From Streptomyces sp. 8K308 (GTDB lineage Bacteria; Actinomycetota; Actinomycetes; Streptomycetales; Streptomycetaceae), in contig NZ_SMKC01000029.1 in NCBI RefSeq assembly GCF_004348315.1, positions 1 through 38,927 of the forward strand: 38,927 bases of DNA. The letters are read 5' to 3'. This document shows, in pieces, positions 14,146-23,124 of this stretch. Positions within the stretch are counted from its first letter, which is position 1. Every line of letters begins with the position of its first letter. The notes beneath the pieces were generated by a model. It saw only the letters and a list, made by a program, of their open reading frames with translations. It made no database searches and was not told where the DNA came from. A program made the position numbers and the translations under genes.

Positions 14146-16352
14146 CACCTGCAGAGACGATGTCCGTCGCGACGCATGTCGCACCTCCCACGTCCCTGAG
14201 CCTGGCCGGAGAAGCATTGAGGGCCGTCGCCCTGCGCTTCCCGCCCAGACCTGCCGAGGACGACTGGGCGGCCACGGCAGGCACGCAGGCCGACATCCTG
14301 GCTCGTCTGCAGCAGCCTCCCTTGCGGCCGGCGGACGTGAGGCACCACCGAGCCCGGATCCGCGGAGCTCGCCAAATCTTGCAGTGGCTGGACACCTTCC
14401 CCGGGGCCACCTGGCAGCAGCGGTGGAACGCCAGCCCCGCCAGCACACGTCCTGGCAACGACTGGGCGCGGTTGGCACCCGGCTGGATCGGAACCGCCGC
14501 GGGCCCCTCGCAACGGCAGACCTTGTCCGGCGGGCTACTGAGTTTGATCTGTGCAGACGTCATCAGGCCAGCCCTCCCCTGGCTGCTTTCGCGAACCTCG
14601 GCCAACATGACCAGCCTGCGGATCGGGCTCATCCCTACCCGTGATCCGGAAGGATTCTCCCAGCTTGAAGCGATGATCGAACCTGCTACATGGTCCTCCA
14701 ACGTCGGGCGCCATGCCCTGCACGCGCTGGTCAAGATCGTTGCCGCCAAGGGCGGCACCTTGGCCGACATCACCGTCGGCGACGCCGTGGAGTATCTCGC
14801 CGCGCTCAAAGCAGCGAACGACAAATCCCGCGGCTACACCCTCTTCTATGCCTGGCTGAGGGAGTTGGGCACCCTCCCTGCAGAAGCACCCAGCTCGCTG
14901 CGCTACCTGGCCAACACCAGTGGGCAGGTATCGATGGAACAGCTCATCGACCGGTTCGGCGTCCGCTGCCGCCCCATCAGGGATCTTTTGGTGGACTATC
15001 TCAAAGAGCGGCAACCCGGTCTCGACTACACGTCCCTGAACAATTTATCGCGGCACTTGGCCAGCAACTTCTGGGGCGACCTGGAACAGCATCATCCGGG
15101 AATCGACTCTCTCCACCTGGCACCCGAGGTGAGCGCGGCCTGGAAGCAGAGATGCCGGACCCGCATCGAACGGCGCCGCCAGCCAGACGGCACAGTGCGT
15201 GAAGTGGTGACCGCGCGCGTCAACGTCGCCAGCATCATGATCTCTGTGCGGGCGTTCTATCTCGACATCGCCCAGTGGGCCATCGACGAGCCGGCGCGCT
15301 GGGGGCCCTGGGCGGTGCCGAGCCCGATCAAGGACGCGGATGTCGCCGTCGTGAAGGACAACAAGCGGCGCAAAGCCCGGATGGACCACCGGACGCGGGA
15401 ACGGCTCCCGGCTCTGCCTGCCGTCGCCCGAGCGGCTTCATCATGCCTGAACGAGGCCAAAGCCCGACTCCAGGCGCTGATGGACACCCCGCCAGGCGAC
15501 CATTTCACCTTCGCGGGCGACACCTTCGCGCGAGCAGCGAGGGACGGAACGACCTGGGCGGTGAACATGGCCACCGGCCGGCGCATCGACCTGGCCCTCG
15601 CGGAAAGCCGCGCGTTCTGGGCCTGGGCAATGGTCGAGTTTCTTCAGCACACCGGGGTCCGCATCGAGGAAATGCTGGAGGCCAGCCATCACAGCCTGAT
15701 CCAATACAGGCTGCCCACGACCGGCGAGATCGTCCCCCTCCTGCAGATCGCGCCCTCCAAAACCGACGAGGAACGAGTCATCCTGGTCAGCCCAGAACTC
15801 GCCGACGTACTGAGCGCGATCATCGCCCGTATTCGCGACCCGCGCACCGGTGCCGTCCCCTACGTCTCCAGCTATGACATGGCTGAGAAGACCTGGAACC
15901 CGCAGATGCCACTGCTCTTCCAGTGGCGCCGCAGCGGCGAGAGCTCCCGCCTCTCCCCGAAGTTCTTGCGCGAAGCGCTCCAAGAAGTACTGGCGTCCAC
16001 GAACCTCACCGACTCGGCCGGACAGCCCTTGGATTTCTCGCCCCATGACTTCCGGCGGATCTTCATCACCGACGCCATCCGCAGCGGCCTTCCCCCGCAC
16101 ATCGCGCAGGTCATCGCCGGGCACACCAACATCAACACGACCATGGGGTACAACGCCATCTACCCCAGCGAGGCGATCGAGGCGCATCGCGCGTTCATCG
16201 CGCGGCGCCGAGCGCTGCGTCCCAGCGAGGAGTACCGAACCCCAACCAACGAGGAGTGGGACGCCTTCCTCGGGCATTTCGAGCGACGCAAACTGTCCAT
16301 CGGGATCTGCGCTCGCGCATTCGGCACTCCATGCATCCACGAACACGCCCCG
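14142..16352 (+). pseudogene. tnpB: TnpB-like tyrosine recombinase of element A, 5' part, interrupted by element B
   Basis: 736 codons from a GTG at 14142 to the junction. The catalytic domain is complete: R507 in HTGVRIEEM, K540 in APSKTDEE, H635 and R638 in SPHDFRR, and Y670 in TTMGYNAIYP. The break falls in the zinc-like motif PCIHEHA, just before its paired cysteines. The frame continues 178 codons into element B to a stop at 16886, so a chimeric protein with an unrelated tail could be made. The true C-terminus (CIRCSMLRPDPAQ onward) is at 21036-21308. Confidence 0.9.
16347..16352. other. Left junction hexamer of element B
   Basis: GCCCCG precedes the element end TTGACTGAAC; GCTTGT follows the right end at 21033-21038. 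Comparison with the intact tnpB of element B (codons for HEHAC) shows the original target read CACGCTTGTATT, so the right hexamer is target sequence and the left differs after its first two bases. Confidence 0.6.
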
Positions 16353-16425
16353 TTGACTGAACGAACCACGTTGATTGTGCAGTTCAGGGCACGGGTGAGG
16401 TTGTCGCCCAGTACGGTCTGCGGTC

Positions 16426-17670
16426 GTGATGAACGATGGTGTGCCCGAGCGCGATCTGTCGAGGTTGGCCGTTCCTCGGTGGGGTCGGCTGGTGGAGACC
16501 GGCGACCGGTACGAGCCCTACCGGCTCGTCGACGCCGACGGCGCGGCCGTGATCCCTGCCGTAATGTTCTTCCAGGAGCTGCTCGCAGCCGGGAAGACGG
16601 CGGCGACCGTCCGCTCCTATGGCATGGACCTGCTGCGGTGGTGGCGGTTCCTGCACGCGGTCAAGGTGCCGTGGGATCAAGCGACACGCGTGGACGCTCG
16701 GGATTTCAGCTGTTGGATCCAGCTGGCGGTCAAGCCGCGAGCGACCGCAGCCAGGCGGCGGTCGGACCGTACAGTCGGCGCCCCGAACCCGGTGACCGGG
16801 AAAACGGGCCCTGGGCTCGGCTATGCCCCGTCGACCGTCGCCCACAGCGAGACGGTACTGCGCAGGTTCTACGACCTGCACCGTGATGCCGGATCCGGGC
16901 CGCTTCTCAACCCGTTCCCGCTGGACCTGGCTCGTCGTACCGGCCGCGCGCACGCACACCACAACCCGATGGAAGCCTGGGCGCCAGAGCGGACCGGCCG
17001 CTACCGGCCCACGGTTCCGCGCCGGATTCCGCGCTCGATCCCGGACGAGTGGTTCAACACGTTGTTCGCGGCGCTGCGGTCGAACCGGGACCGGGCCATG
17101 ATCGCACTTTGGATCTCCAGCGGAGTCCGGGCCTCAGAGTTGATCGGCGTCCGGCAGTGCGATGTCGACCCGGGGCAGCAGCTGATCAGCGTTGTGCGGA
17201 AGGGCTCCCGGGCCCGGCAGCAGGTGCCGGCCTCGGCAGATGCGTTCGTGTGGCTGCGGCTCTACCAGCAGGAGCTGCACGGGCTGGTGCCGCGGGGCCG
17301 GACGCAGCCAGTGTGGTGGACGCTGCGGCGTCCGTTTCAGCCGCTGACCTACCACGGCGCTCACCGCATGTTCGAGCGGGTGAACGCCACCTTCGGTGCG
17401 GACTGGACGCTTCACGACCTTCGTCACAGCGCCGCCGCCCGGATGGTGCGCGACCCAGCGCTGACGCTGACTGACGTGCAGTGGGTCCTCGGGCATGCGC
17501 ATCTGACCACGACCGAGATCTACCTTGCGCCGCGCCAGGACGAGGTTGTGGCCGAGGTGCTGGCCCACCACGCCCGGCGGGCAGACCGGCTCGCCGAGCC
17601 GGTGCCGCCGCCTCCGGCACCCGGCTACGACCCGGAAGCCTTGGACGTCCTGTTCGGGCGGTCTTCATGA
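16426..17670 (+). CDS. tnpA: TnpA-like tyrosine recombinase of element B
   Basis: 414 aa with a GTG start (ATG one codon later). Catalytic residues: R235 in SGVRASEL, K259 in VVRKGSR, H330 and R333 in LHDLRHSAA, H357 in VLGHAH, nucleophile Y366 in TEIYL. It shares long identical stretches with element A TnpA (RSYGMDLLRWWRFL, TLTDVQWVLGHAHL-like), showing that the two elements are of one family but not recent copies of each other. The stop overlaps the tnpB ATG (ATGA). Confidence 0.9.
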   Translation: MMNDGVPERDLSRLAVPRWGRLVETGDRYEPYRLVDADGAAVIPAVMFFQELLAAGKTAATVRSYGMDLLRWWRFLHAVKVPWDQATRVDARDFSCWIQLAVKPRATAARRRSDRTVGAPNPVTGKTGPGLGYAPSTVAHSETVLRRFYDLHRDAGSGPLLNPFPLDLARRTGRAHAHHNPMEAWAPERTGRYRPTVPRRIPRSIPDEWFNTLFAALRSNRDRAMIALWISSGVRASELIGVRQCDVDPGQQLISVVRKGSRARQQVPASADAFVWLRLYQQELHGLVPRGRTQPVWWTLRRPFQPLTYHGAHRMFERVNATFGADWTLHDLRHSAAARMVRDPALTLTDVQWVLGHAHLTTTEIYLAPRQDEVVAEVLAHHARRADRLAEPVPPPPAPGYDPEALDVLFGRSS

Positions 17671-20126
17671 CCAGCACCACGAAGCACTCGACGCGCCGCC
17701 AGCTGCAGACCGCGAATGCAACAGTTGAAAAGGCCAGGGCGCAGAACAACGTACTGCGGGAACGCTTCCCGCCCCGCTCCGCGGAGGCGTGGTGGCCGGC
17801 GACAGAGCAGTCAGCGGATGAGGTGCTGCGTCGGCTGACGGCACCACCCTTCTTGGCTGCCGCGAACGCCACCCGGGCCGGGCCGCGGCGCGGGGTCGCC
17901 AAACTTCTGCGCTGGCTGTCCAGCCTCCCGGGGGATACCTGGCAGCAGCGGTGGAAGGCCGGCCGCGCCGAGGAGATCCCCGGCGCGGACTGGACGGATC
18001 TCCCGCTGCGCTTCTTGCGCCAGAGTGGGCTGTCGCCGTCGTATGAGCGCGTTGACCTGACCTCCGGGCTGCTGATGCTGGTCTGCGGCGATGTCATTCG
18101 TCCCGACCTGGCCTGGATGCTCACCCGCACGCACAAGCACCTGGCTCCGGTCATGGCCGAGGTCCGCGACCCCGAGGGGTTCGCAGGGCTGGCAGAGCTG
18201 GCCGAATCCGGGCCGGCCAGCGCCCGAGGCGAGGCCACCATCGCGGCGACCCGGATCGCCATGATTCTGGCCTGCAAGGGCGGGTCGATCGCGGACATCA
18301 CCGTCGGCGACTGCGTGGAGCTGGTCGACACCTTGCGCCGGGTCCATGTCCGCGGGGGGCAGCGGAAAGTTGACTTCTACCTTCGACTGCGGGCCCTGGA
18401 TGTCTTCCCTGAGGACGCCCCGGCCACGATCCGGGCCTTCGGGCTTGCCGCCGGCCGACTGAGCATCGAAGAACTCGTGGATCGCTATCCGATCCGGTGC
18501 CGCCCGGTGCGCGACCTGATCGTGGACTACCTGCGCGAACGGCAGCCGTCGTTGGACTACACCAGCCTGGACGCGGTGTCGCGGACCCTGGCCGGGCTGT
18601 TCTGGACCCGAATCGAAGCGCTCTCACCGGACATCGACTCCCTGCGGCTGCCACCGGCACTGGCCCGCGCCTGGAAGACAGACATCGCCACCAAGAAACG
18701 CACCACGATCGGTCCGGACGGCACCGCCGTCGAGGTCGCCAGCCCCAGGCTGAACGCCAAGGACGAACTCATCCGCGTCCGCGCCTTCTATCTGGACATC
18801 GCCCATTGGGCGGCGGAAGAACCGGCCCGCTGGGCGCCGTGGGTGGTGCCCTGCCCGATCAGCGACGACGAGATCAGCAAGGCCAAGGACCGCAAACACC
18901 GCAAGGCGCGGATGGACCAGCGCACCCGCGAACGGCTTCCCGTCCTGCCGGTGCTGGCCGACGCCGTCGACCGCAGGCGACGCGCCGCAGCCGAACTACT
19001 TGCCGCCGCCGAGCACACCCGGCCCGGGGACCTTATCCCCGACACCGCCGGAGCCTTGCGCAGAGCCGTCACGTCCAAGGCCGCTGGGCACATGACCTGG
19101 GCCGAGGAGACCTCGACCGGGCGGCGGCGGAACCTCACCTACGAGGAGACTGAAGCCTTCTGGGCCTTCGCCGCGATCGAGGTCCTACGCCTGACCGGCA
19201 TTCGCAACGAGGAGCTCCTGGAGCTGACCCACCACAGCATCACCGAATACCGGCTCCCGAGCACCGGCGAAGTCGTGCCCCTGCTGCAGGTCGCCCCGTC
19301 CAAGACCGACAGCGAACGGCTCCTGCTGGTTAGCCCGGAACTGGCGGACGTCCTTTCCACCATCGTCCGCCGCCTGCGAGGAAGCAGCCGTGCGATCCCG
19401 CTGGTGACCTCCTACGATGTCCACGAGCGGGTCTGGAACCCGCCGATGCCACTGCTGTTCCAGCGCGATATCGGCACCGAGCACCGCGCTTTCACTCCGA
19501 CCGCGCTCCGCAAGCTTCTGATCAACGCGCTGGCCGCCACGGGCCTGACCGATGCCGACGGAGAACCGCTCGTCTTCTCCCCGCACGACTTCCGCAGGAT
19601 CTTCGTGACCGACGCCATCATGAACGGTCTGCCACCGCACATCGCCCAAGTGCTCTGCGGGCATCGGAGTCTTGATACGACGATGGGCTACAAGGCGATC
19701 TACCCGGCCGAGACCATCGAGGCCCACCGCGCCTTCATCGCCCGTCGCCGGGCCAGCCGGCCCAGCGAAGAGTATCGGACGCCGACCGAGGAGGAATGGG
19801 ACGCTTTCCTCGCGCACTTCGAGAAGCGCAAGGTCTCCATCGGCACCTGCGGTCGCGCCTTTTCAAGCCCCTGTGTTCATGAACACGCTTGCGTTCGTTG
19901 CTCGCTTCTCCGGCCGGACCCGGCCCAGCGCGGCCGGTTGGAGGAGATCCGCGACAACCTCGTCGCCCGCATCGCCGAGGCCGAGCGCGAAGGCTGGCTC
20001 GGAGAGGTCGAGGGTCTCCAGGTCAGCCTGGCTGGCGCCGAGGAGAAGCTCAGCCAGCTCGATCGGGGCCACGGGCAGCATACGGCCGTGGACCTTGGCA
20101 TCCCCACCATGCGTGGTGATCGATGA
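17667..20126 (+). CDS. tnpB: TnpB-like tyrosine recombinase of element B
   Basis: 819 aa from the ATG at 17667, which overlaps the tnpA stop. A long N-terminal region (about 1-480) precedes the catalytic domain with R513 in LTGIRNEEL, APSKTDSER, SPHDFRRIF and Y675 in TTMGYKAIYP. The C-terminus has PCVHEHACVRC, a possible zinc site, then a charged heptad-like tail (RLEEIRDNLVARIAEAERE), which in Tn554 might correspond to functions supplied by TnpC (inference). The gene is intact and serves as the reference showing how the tnpB of element A should read. Confidence 0.9.
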   Translation: MTSTTKHSTRRQLQTANATVEKARAQNNVLRERFPPRSAEAWWPATEQSADEVLRRLTAPPFLAAANATRAGPRRGVAKLLRWLSSLPGDTWQQRWKAGRAEEIPGADWTDLPLRFLRQSGLSPSYERVDLTSGLLMLVCGDVIRPDLAWMLTRTHKHLAPVMAEVRDPEGFAGLAELAESGPASARGEATIAATRIAMILACKGGSIADITVGDCVELVDTLRRVHVRGGQRKVDFYLRLRALDVFPEDAPATIRAFGLAAGRLSIEELVDRYPIRCRPVRDLIVDYLRERQPSLDYTSLDAVSRTLAGLFWTRIEALSPDIDSLRLPPALARAWKTDIATKKRTTIGPDGTAVEVASPRLNAKDELIRVRAFYLDIAHWAAEEPARWAPWVVPCPISDDEISKAKDRKHRKARMDQRTRERLPVLPVLADAVDRRRRAAAELLAAAEHTRPGDLIPDTAGALRRAVTSKAAGHMTWAEETSTGRRRNLTYEETEAFWAFAAIEVLRLTGIRNEELLELTHHSITEYRLPSTGEVVPLLQVAPSKTDSERLLLVSPELADVLSTIVRRLRGSSRAIPLVTSYDVHERVWNPPMPLLFQRDIGTEHRAFTPTALRKLLINALAATGLTDADGEPLVFSPHDFRRIFVTDAIMNGLPPHIAQVLCGHRSLDTTMGYKAIYPAETIEAHRAFIARRRASRPSEEYRTPTEEEWDAFLAHFEKRKVSIGTCGRAFSSPCVHEHACVRCSLLRPDPAQRGRLEEIRDNLVARIAEAEREGWLGEVEGLQVSLAGAEEKLSQLDRGHGQHTAVDLGIPTMRGDR

Positions 20127-20209
20127 ATCCACGAAGATGGGCTGCCGCATGGCCCTCAACTGGCATCGAGAACGTGTTCAAAGAAGTGCCCCGAAAGGCT
20201 TGAAACTCT

Positions 20210-20941
20210 ATGCGCTTCATCTCCAAAACGTCGTTGGGCGGCGTGACCGAGCAGCTCTTCATCCTCGATGAGATCCCCGGCGTGCTGTGGACGCCGGAAG
20301 ACGCCCACGGCACCCGCCCCCTGATCCTGATGGGACACGGCGGCGGGCAACACAAGAAGGCCCCCGGCATTCTGGCCCGCGCGCATCGCTTCGCCGCCGA
20401 GGGCGGGTTCGCGGTCGCCGCGCTCGACGTGCCCAACCACGGCGAGCGCCCGACGGACGAGGAGTTCGACCGGATCGCGACCGAGTACCGGGCGCGTATG
20501 GCCGCCGGAGAGGATACGGCTGCGCTGGACACCGCCATGTACACGCTCGTGGCCGGGCAGACCGTCGCGGAATGGCAGGCGGCCTTGACCGCACTCCAGC
20601 GACTCGACCATATCGGCGGCGGACCGGTGGGCTATTGGGGCGTGTCGCTGGGCTGCGCGCTCGGTATACCGTTCGTCGCCGCAGAACCTCGAGTCCGCGC
20701 CGCGGTGCTGGGCCTGCAAGGGGCGCCCGCGCTGGTCGGGACCGCCGCGCAGATCACCATGCCGGTGCAATTTCTGGTCCAGTGGGACGATGAGCGGATG
20801 CCCCGTGCACAGAGCCTGGCGTTGTTCGAGGCCATCGGTTCAGCCGAGAAGACACTGCACGCCAACCCCGGCAAGCACGGAGATCTGCCGCGGTTCGAGA
20901 TGGACGACTCGCTGCGGTTCTTCACCCGACATCTGGGCTGA
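20210..20941 (+). CDS. Alpha/beta hydrolase cargo of element B
   Basis: 243 aa, start preceded by GAAAGG. Oxyanion-type HGGG at 43-46, nucleophile elbow GVSLG with S146, probable acid D193 or D194 (QWDDERM) and histidine H223 in GKHGDLP: a complete triad of the dienelactone-hydrolase-like group. It lies between tnpB and the right end, the position occupied by a methyltransferase in element A. Esterases of this fold can open lactones or remove ester groups, so a role in inactivating a natural product is reasonable but unproven. It has no signal peptide and should be cytoplasmic. Confidence 0.85.
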   Translation: MRFISKTSLGGVTEQLFILDEIPGVLWTPEDAHGTRPLILMGHGGGQHKKAPGILARAHRFAAEGGFAVAALDVPNHGERPTDEEFDRIATEYRARMAAGEDTAALDTAMYTLVAGQTVAEWQAALTALQRLDHIGGGPVGYWGVSLGCALGIPFVAAEPRVRAAVLGLQGAPALVGTAAQITMPVQFLVQWDDERMPRAQSLALFEAIGSAEKTLHANPGKHGDLPRFEMDDSLRFFTRHLG

Positions 20942-21032
20942 TACGTCTGTAGTACACGTCGCCGACGAGCGCCTACGCGGGATCGTCACCAGGACGAACG
21001 TCGCCTGACACGGCACTAGCTAGTTCAGAGAA

Positions 21033-21308
21033 GCTTGTATTCGATGCTCCATGCTCCGACCGGATCCGGCTCAGAGACACCGCCTCGTCGAGATTCGCGA
21101 CAACCTGATCGCCCGAATCACCGAAGCCGAACAGGAGGGATGGCTCGGTGAGATCGAAGGACTCCAAGTCAGCCTCGCCAGCGCAGAGGAGAAGCTCACC
21201 CAGCTCGATGCAGAGCAAGTCCGTCAACGCCAAGTGATCGATCTCGGCATGCCGCGCTTCAGCCAGATCGCGACACGAATCAGTACAGCAAGAGGACCTT
21301 CAAGTTAG
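21033..21308 (+). pseudogene. tnpB: 3' part of tnpB of element A
   Basis: It opens with GCT TGT ATT CGA TGC, encoding ACIRC, and continues SMLRPDPAQRHRLVEIRDN to a TAG at 21306-21308. It matches the C-terminus of the element B TnpB (ACVRCSLLRPDPAQRGRLEEI) residue by residue and continues the frame broken at 16347. Joined to the 5' part it gives an 826-residue TnpB. It lacks its own start signal, so it is probably not translated. Confidence 0.9.
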
Positions 21309-21366
21309 TCGAGCCTCATCCACGCGGATGATCTACACCACCCCGATCCAGGCCACGAGCCACGCC

Positions 21367-21996
21367 CTACGGGCGGCGGGCCAGCAAATGGGTGTCGAGG
21401 AAGCCCCGCTCGGACGCTGGGTCGTGGAGCAGCCGGGCGAACGTGACGAGTCCGGCCTCGGCGAGCAGCTCGGCGAACCGGTCCGCCGGCCAGCTATAGG
21501 CGGGCGTCACCTTGTGGTCGAAGCGGACGGGCTCCGGTCCCTCGGTCCCGAAGAAGGACACCAAGAGCAGACCCCCTGGTGCCAGGACACGCACCTGCTC
21601 GGCGAGCAGCGCGGGCAATTCTCCAGGTGGGGTATGGATCATCGAGTAGTGGGCCAGCACTCCGCCGAGCGCACCGTCCTCAACCGGCAGGGCCTCCATC
21701 CGCGCCTCATCGAACCGCAGCGCCGGATGGGCCCGCCGGGCGTGGGCGACCATCGCCGGGGAGAGGTCGAGCCCGAAGGCGTCCAGCCCCAAGTCATGCA
21801 GCATCGCCGTCACATGACCGGGGCCGCACCCGACGTCGGCTACCCGCAGGTTCCCCGTGCCACGCACGAGCTCGGCGAAAGTGCTGATCATGTTCCGCGC
21901 GAACGGGTGCGTCTCCAGCCCATTGGCGAACATCGACGCGTACAGATCGACGACCCCGTCATAGGCCGCCCTCGTCTCCTCCTGGTGTCCTAACAC
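21367..21996 (-). CDS. SAM-dependent class I methyltransferase, cargo of element A
   Basis: 209 aa from a GTG at 21996; sequence upstream of it in the same frame enters the transposon end and is not protein-like, and the ribosome site is weak. SAM-binding motif I is VADVGCGPGHV (about 52-62), with the acidic FGLDLSPAMV after it and LAPGGLLLVSFFG later, as in ubiE/Methyltransf_11 proteins. It is transcribed toward tnpB, opposite to the recombinases. The acceptor cannot be told; small-molecule methylation is the commonest activity of this group. No feature links it to rRNA methyltransferases such as Erm. Confidence 0.82.
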   Translation of the reverse strand: MLGHQEETRAAYDGVVDLYASMFANGLETHPFARNMISTFAELVRGTGNLRVADVGCGPGHVTAMLHDLGLDAFGLDLSPAMVAHARRAHPALRFDEARMEALPVEDGALGGVLAHYSMIHTPPGELPALLAEQVRVLAPGGLLLVSFFGTEGPEPVRFDHKVTPAYSWPADRFAELLAEAGLVTFARLLHDPASERGFLDTHLLARRP

Positions 21997-22110
21997 GGGA
22001 AGGAAACTAACACCCGCGCCGTTCGCCACCGTTCTCCGGCCCCACACCGGTTCCCTCAGGACTGATCGTCCCGTCACCTGATCACGGGACGCTCTCGTTA
22101 GTTCAGAGAA

Positions 22111-23124
22111 GAACTCGCCGTCACCGCACACATCGACACCGCCCAGTACCAGGAGCTGGCCGACCGCGTCGGCCTGGAGCCCCACCACACCGCCTCGTAC
22201 GCGCGGGAACCGATGCTGGTCACCCACCAGACCGACGGCACGATCCTCGCCGTCTCACCCGGCCAACGCCTCGCCTACCGTGCCTACCGCTCCTCGGAAC
22301 ACGGCAGGACCCTGAACATCATCGGCTGCGCCACCGAGCCCGTCGCCACGGCGACCGCACGCCTCGCCCGCGAGACCGTCCGCGGCCGACTCCTGCGCGC
22401 CGGCTGGTGTCTCCTGCACGCCTCGGCCGTCACCCGCGACGGCCGTGCCTTCCTCACCCTCGGCGACAAGGGCGCCGGCAAGACCACCACCGCCCTGGCC
22501 CTGGCCGGCCAACCCCACTGGCAACTCCTGGCGAATGACCGCGTCTTCATCCGACCCGACCACCACTCTGGACACCTTCAGGTGCTGCCCTGGCCGGCCG
22601 CAGTCGCTGTCGGCCTGGGGCTGCTTCGGGCACTCGGCTGGACCGATGTCGTGCGCGGGCGCCTCGACGCCGGCGATCAGCTCCACCCCACCCAGGACTC
22701 GCGCGTCACGCGAGCCCTGCGCGCCGGCGACAGGGAACCTCTCTGGGACGGCAAGCGGGAACTCAAGGCGCAGATCTGGCCCCACCAGCTCAGCGACTGG
22801 TTCGGCATCGACCTCTCCCAACGCGGTGCCGTCACCGCACTGCTCTTCCCCACCCTCACCTACGAAGGGGCGCCCCACTCCAACCCGGCCGCCGCCCGGC
22901 CCGTCGAGGACACCGACTGGCTCGCCGGGAAGACCGAGGACCGCTACCCCGACATCTTCGAACTCGCCCGCGTCCCCCTCGGCGGCACCGACCTCGCGCG
23001 CGACCTCGTCACTGCCGAACTCAGTGCCCACCTGCACCAGGGACTGACCCTCACTCACGACATCGAGGCCAACGCCCGCTTCCTGGACCAGACCCTCAGC
23101 GACTACCTCAGCACCCTTCCCTAG
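22111..23124 (+). pseudogene. 3' part of HprK-like gene
   Basis: From the junction the frame reads ELAVTAHIDTAQYQEL and stays open for 337 codons. It contains WCLLHASAV followed by Walker A GDKGAGKTTT (K173 of the reconstructed 386-aa protein), the arrangement of the C-terminal kinase domain of HPr kinase-like proteins. The first ATG after the break is at 22213 (303 codons), so a shorter P-loop protein might still be made, but its coupled start and promoter are lost. In the intact state this was the last gene of the operon starting at 9590. Confidence 0.85.

Larger units (their letters stand above)
16353..21032 (+). mobile_element. Tn554-like transposon B, nested in tnpB of element A
   Basis: About 4.7 kb: tnpA (16426-17670), tnpB (17667-20126) and an alpha/beta hydrolase cargo (20210-20941), all on the plus strand. 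Left end TTGACTGAACGAAC; right end, read inward, TTCTCTGAACTAGC. Both ends resemble those of element A over the first 14 bases but diverge inward. Both recombinases are intact, so this copy could still move and could drive element A in trans. The orientation is the same as that of element A. Confidence 0.9.
12805..22110 (+). mobile_element. Tn554-like transposon A, inserted in the HprK-like gene and itself interrupted by element B
   Basis: Contents in order: tnpA (12865-14145), tnpB split by element B (14142-16346 and 21033-21308), and a divergent methyltransferase cargo (21367-21996). Left end TTGACTGAACTAAC; the right end read inward from the other side is TTCTCTGAACTAAC, so the termini are imperfect 14-bp inverted repeats (12 of 14 equal). 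Without element B the element is about 4.6 kb. Two consecutive tyrosine recombinases, no DDE transposase, and no obvious target duplication beyond a few bases match the Tn554 family. A separate tnpC was not found; the C-terminus of TnpB has a coiled-coil-like tail. Confidence 0.88.

Noticed and set aside
16353..16886. Continuation of the tnpB frame of element A into element B, giving a 914-codon chimera
   Set aside because: The tail is read from element B non-coding DNA and the tnpA of B out of frame. It is a readthrough product, not a family domain.
12805..22110. Reading the two recombinase pairs as a tandem duplication or a single large resolvase operon
   Set aside because: The C-terminus of the first tnpB is found beyond the second set, which only nesting explains.
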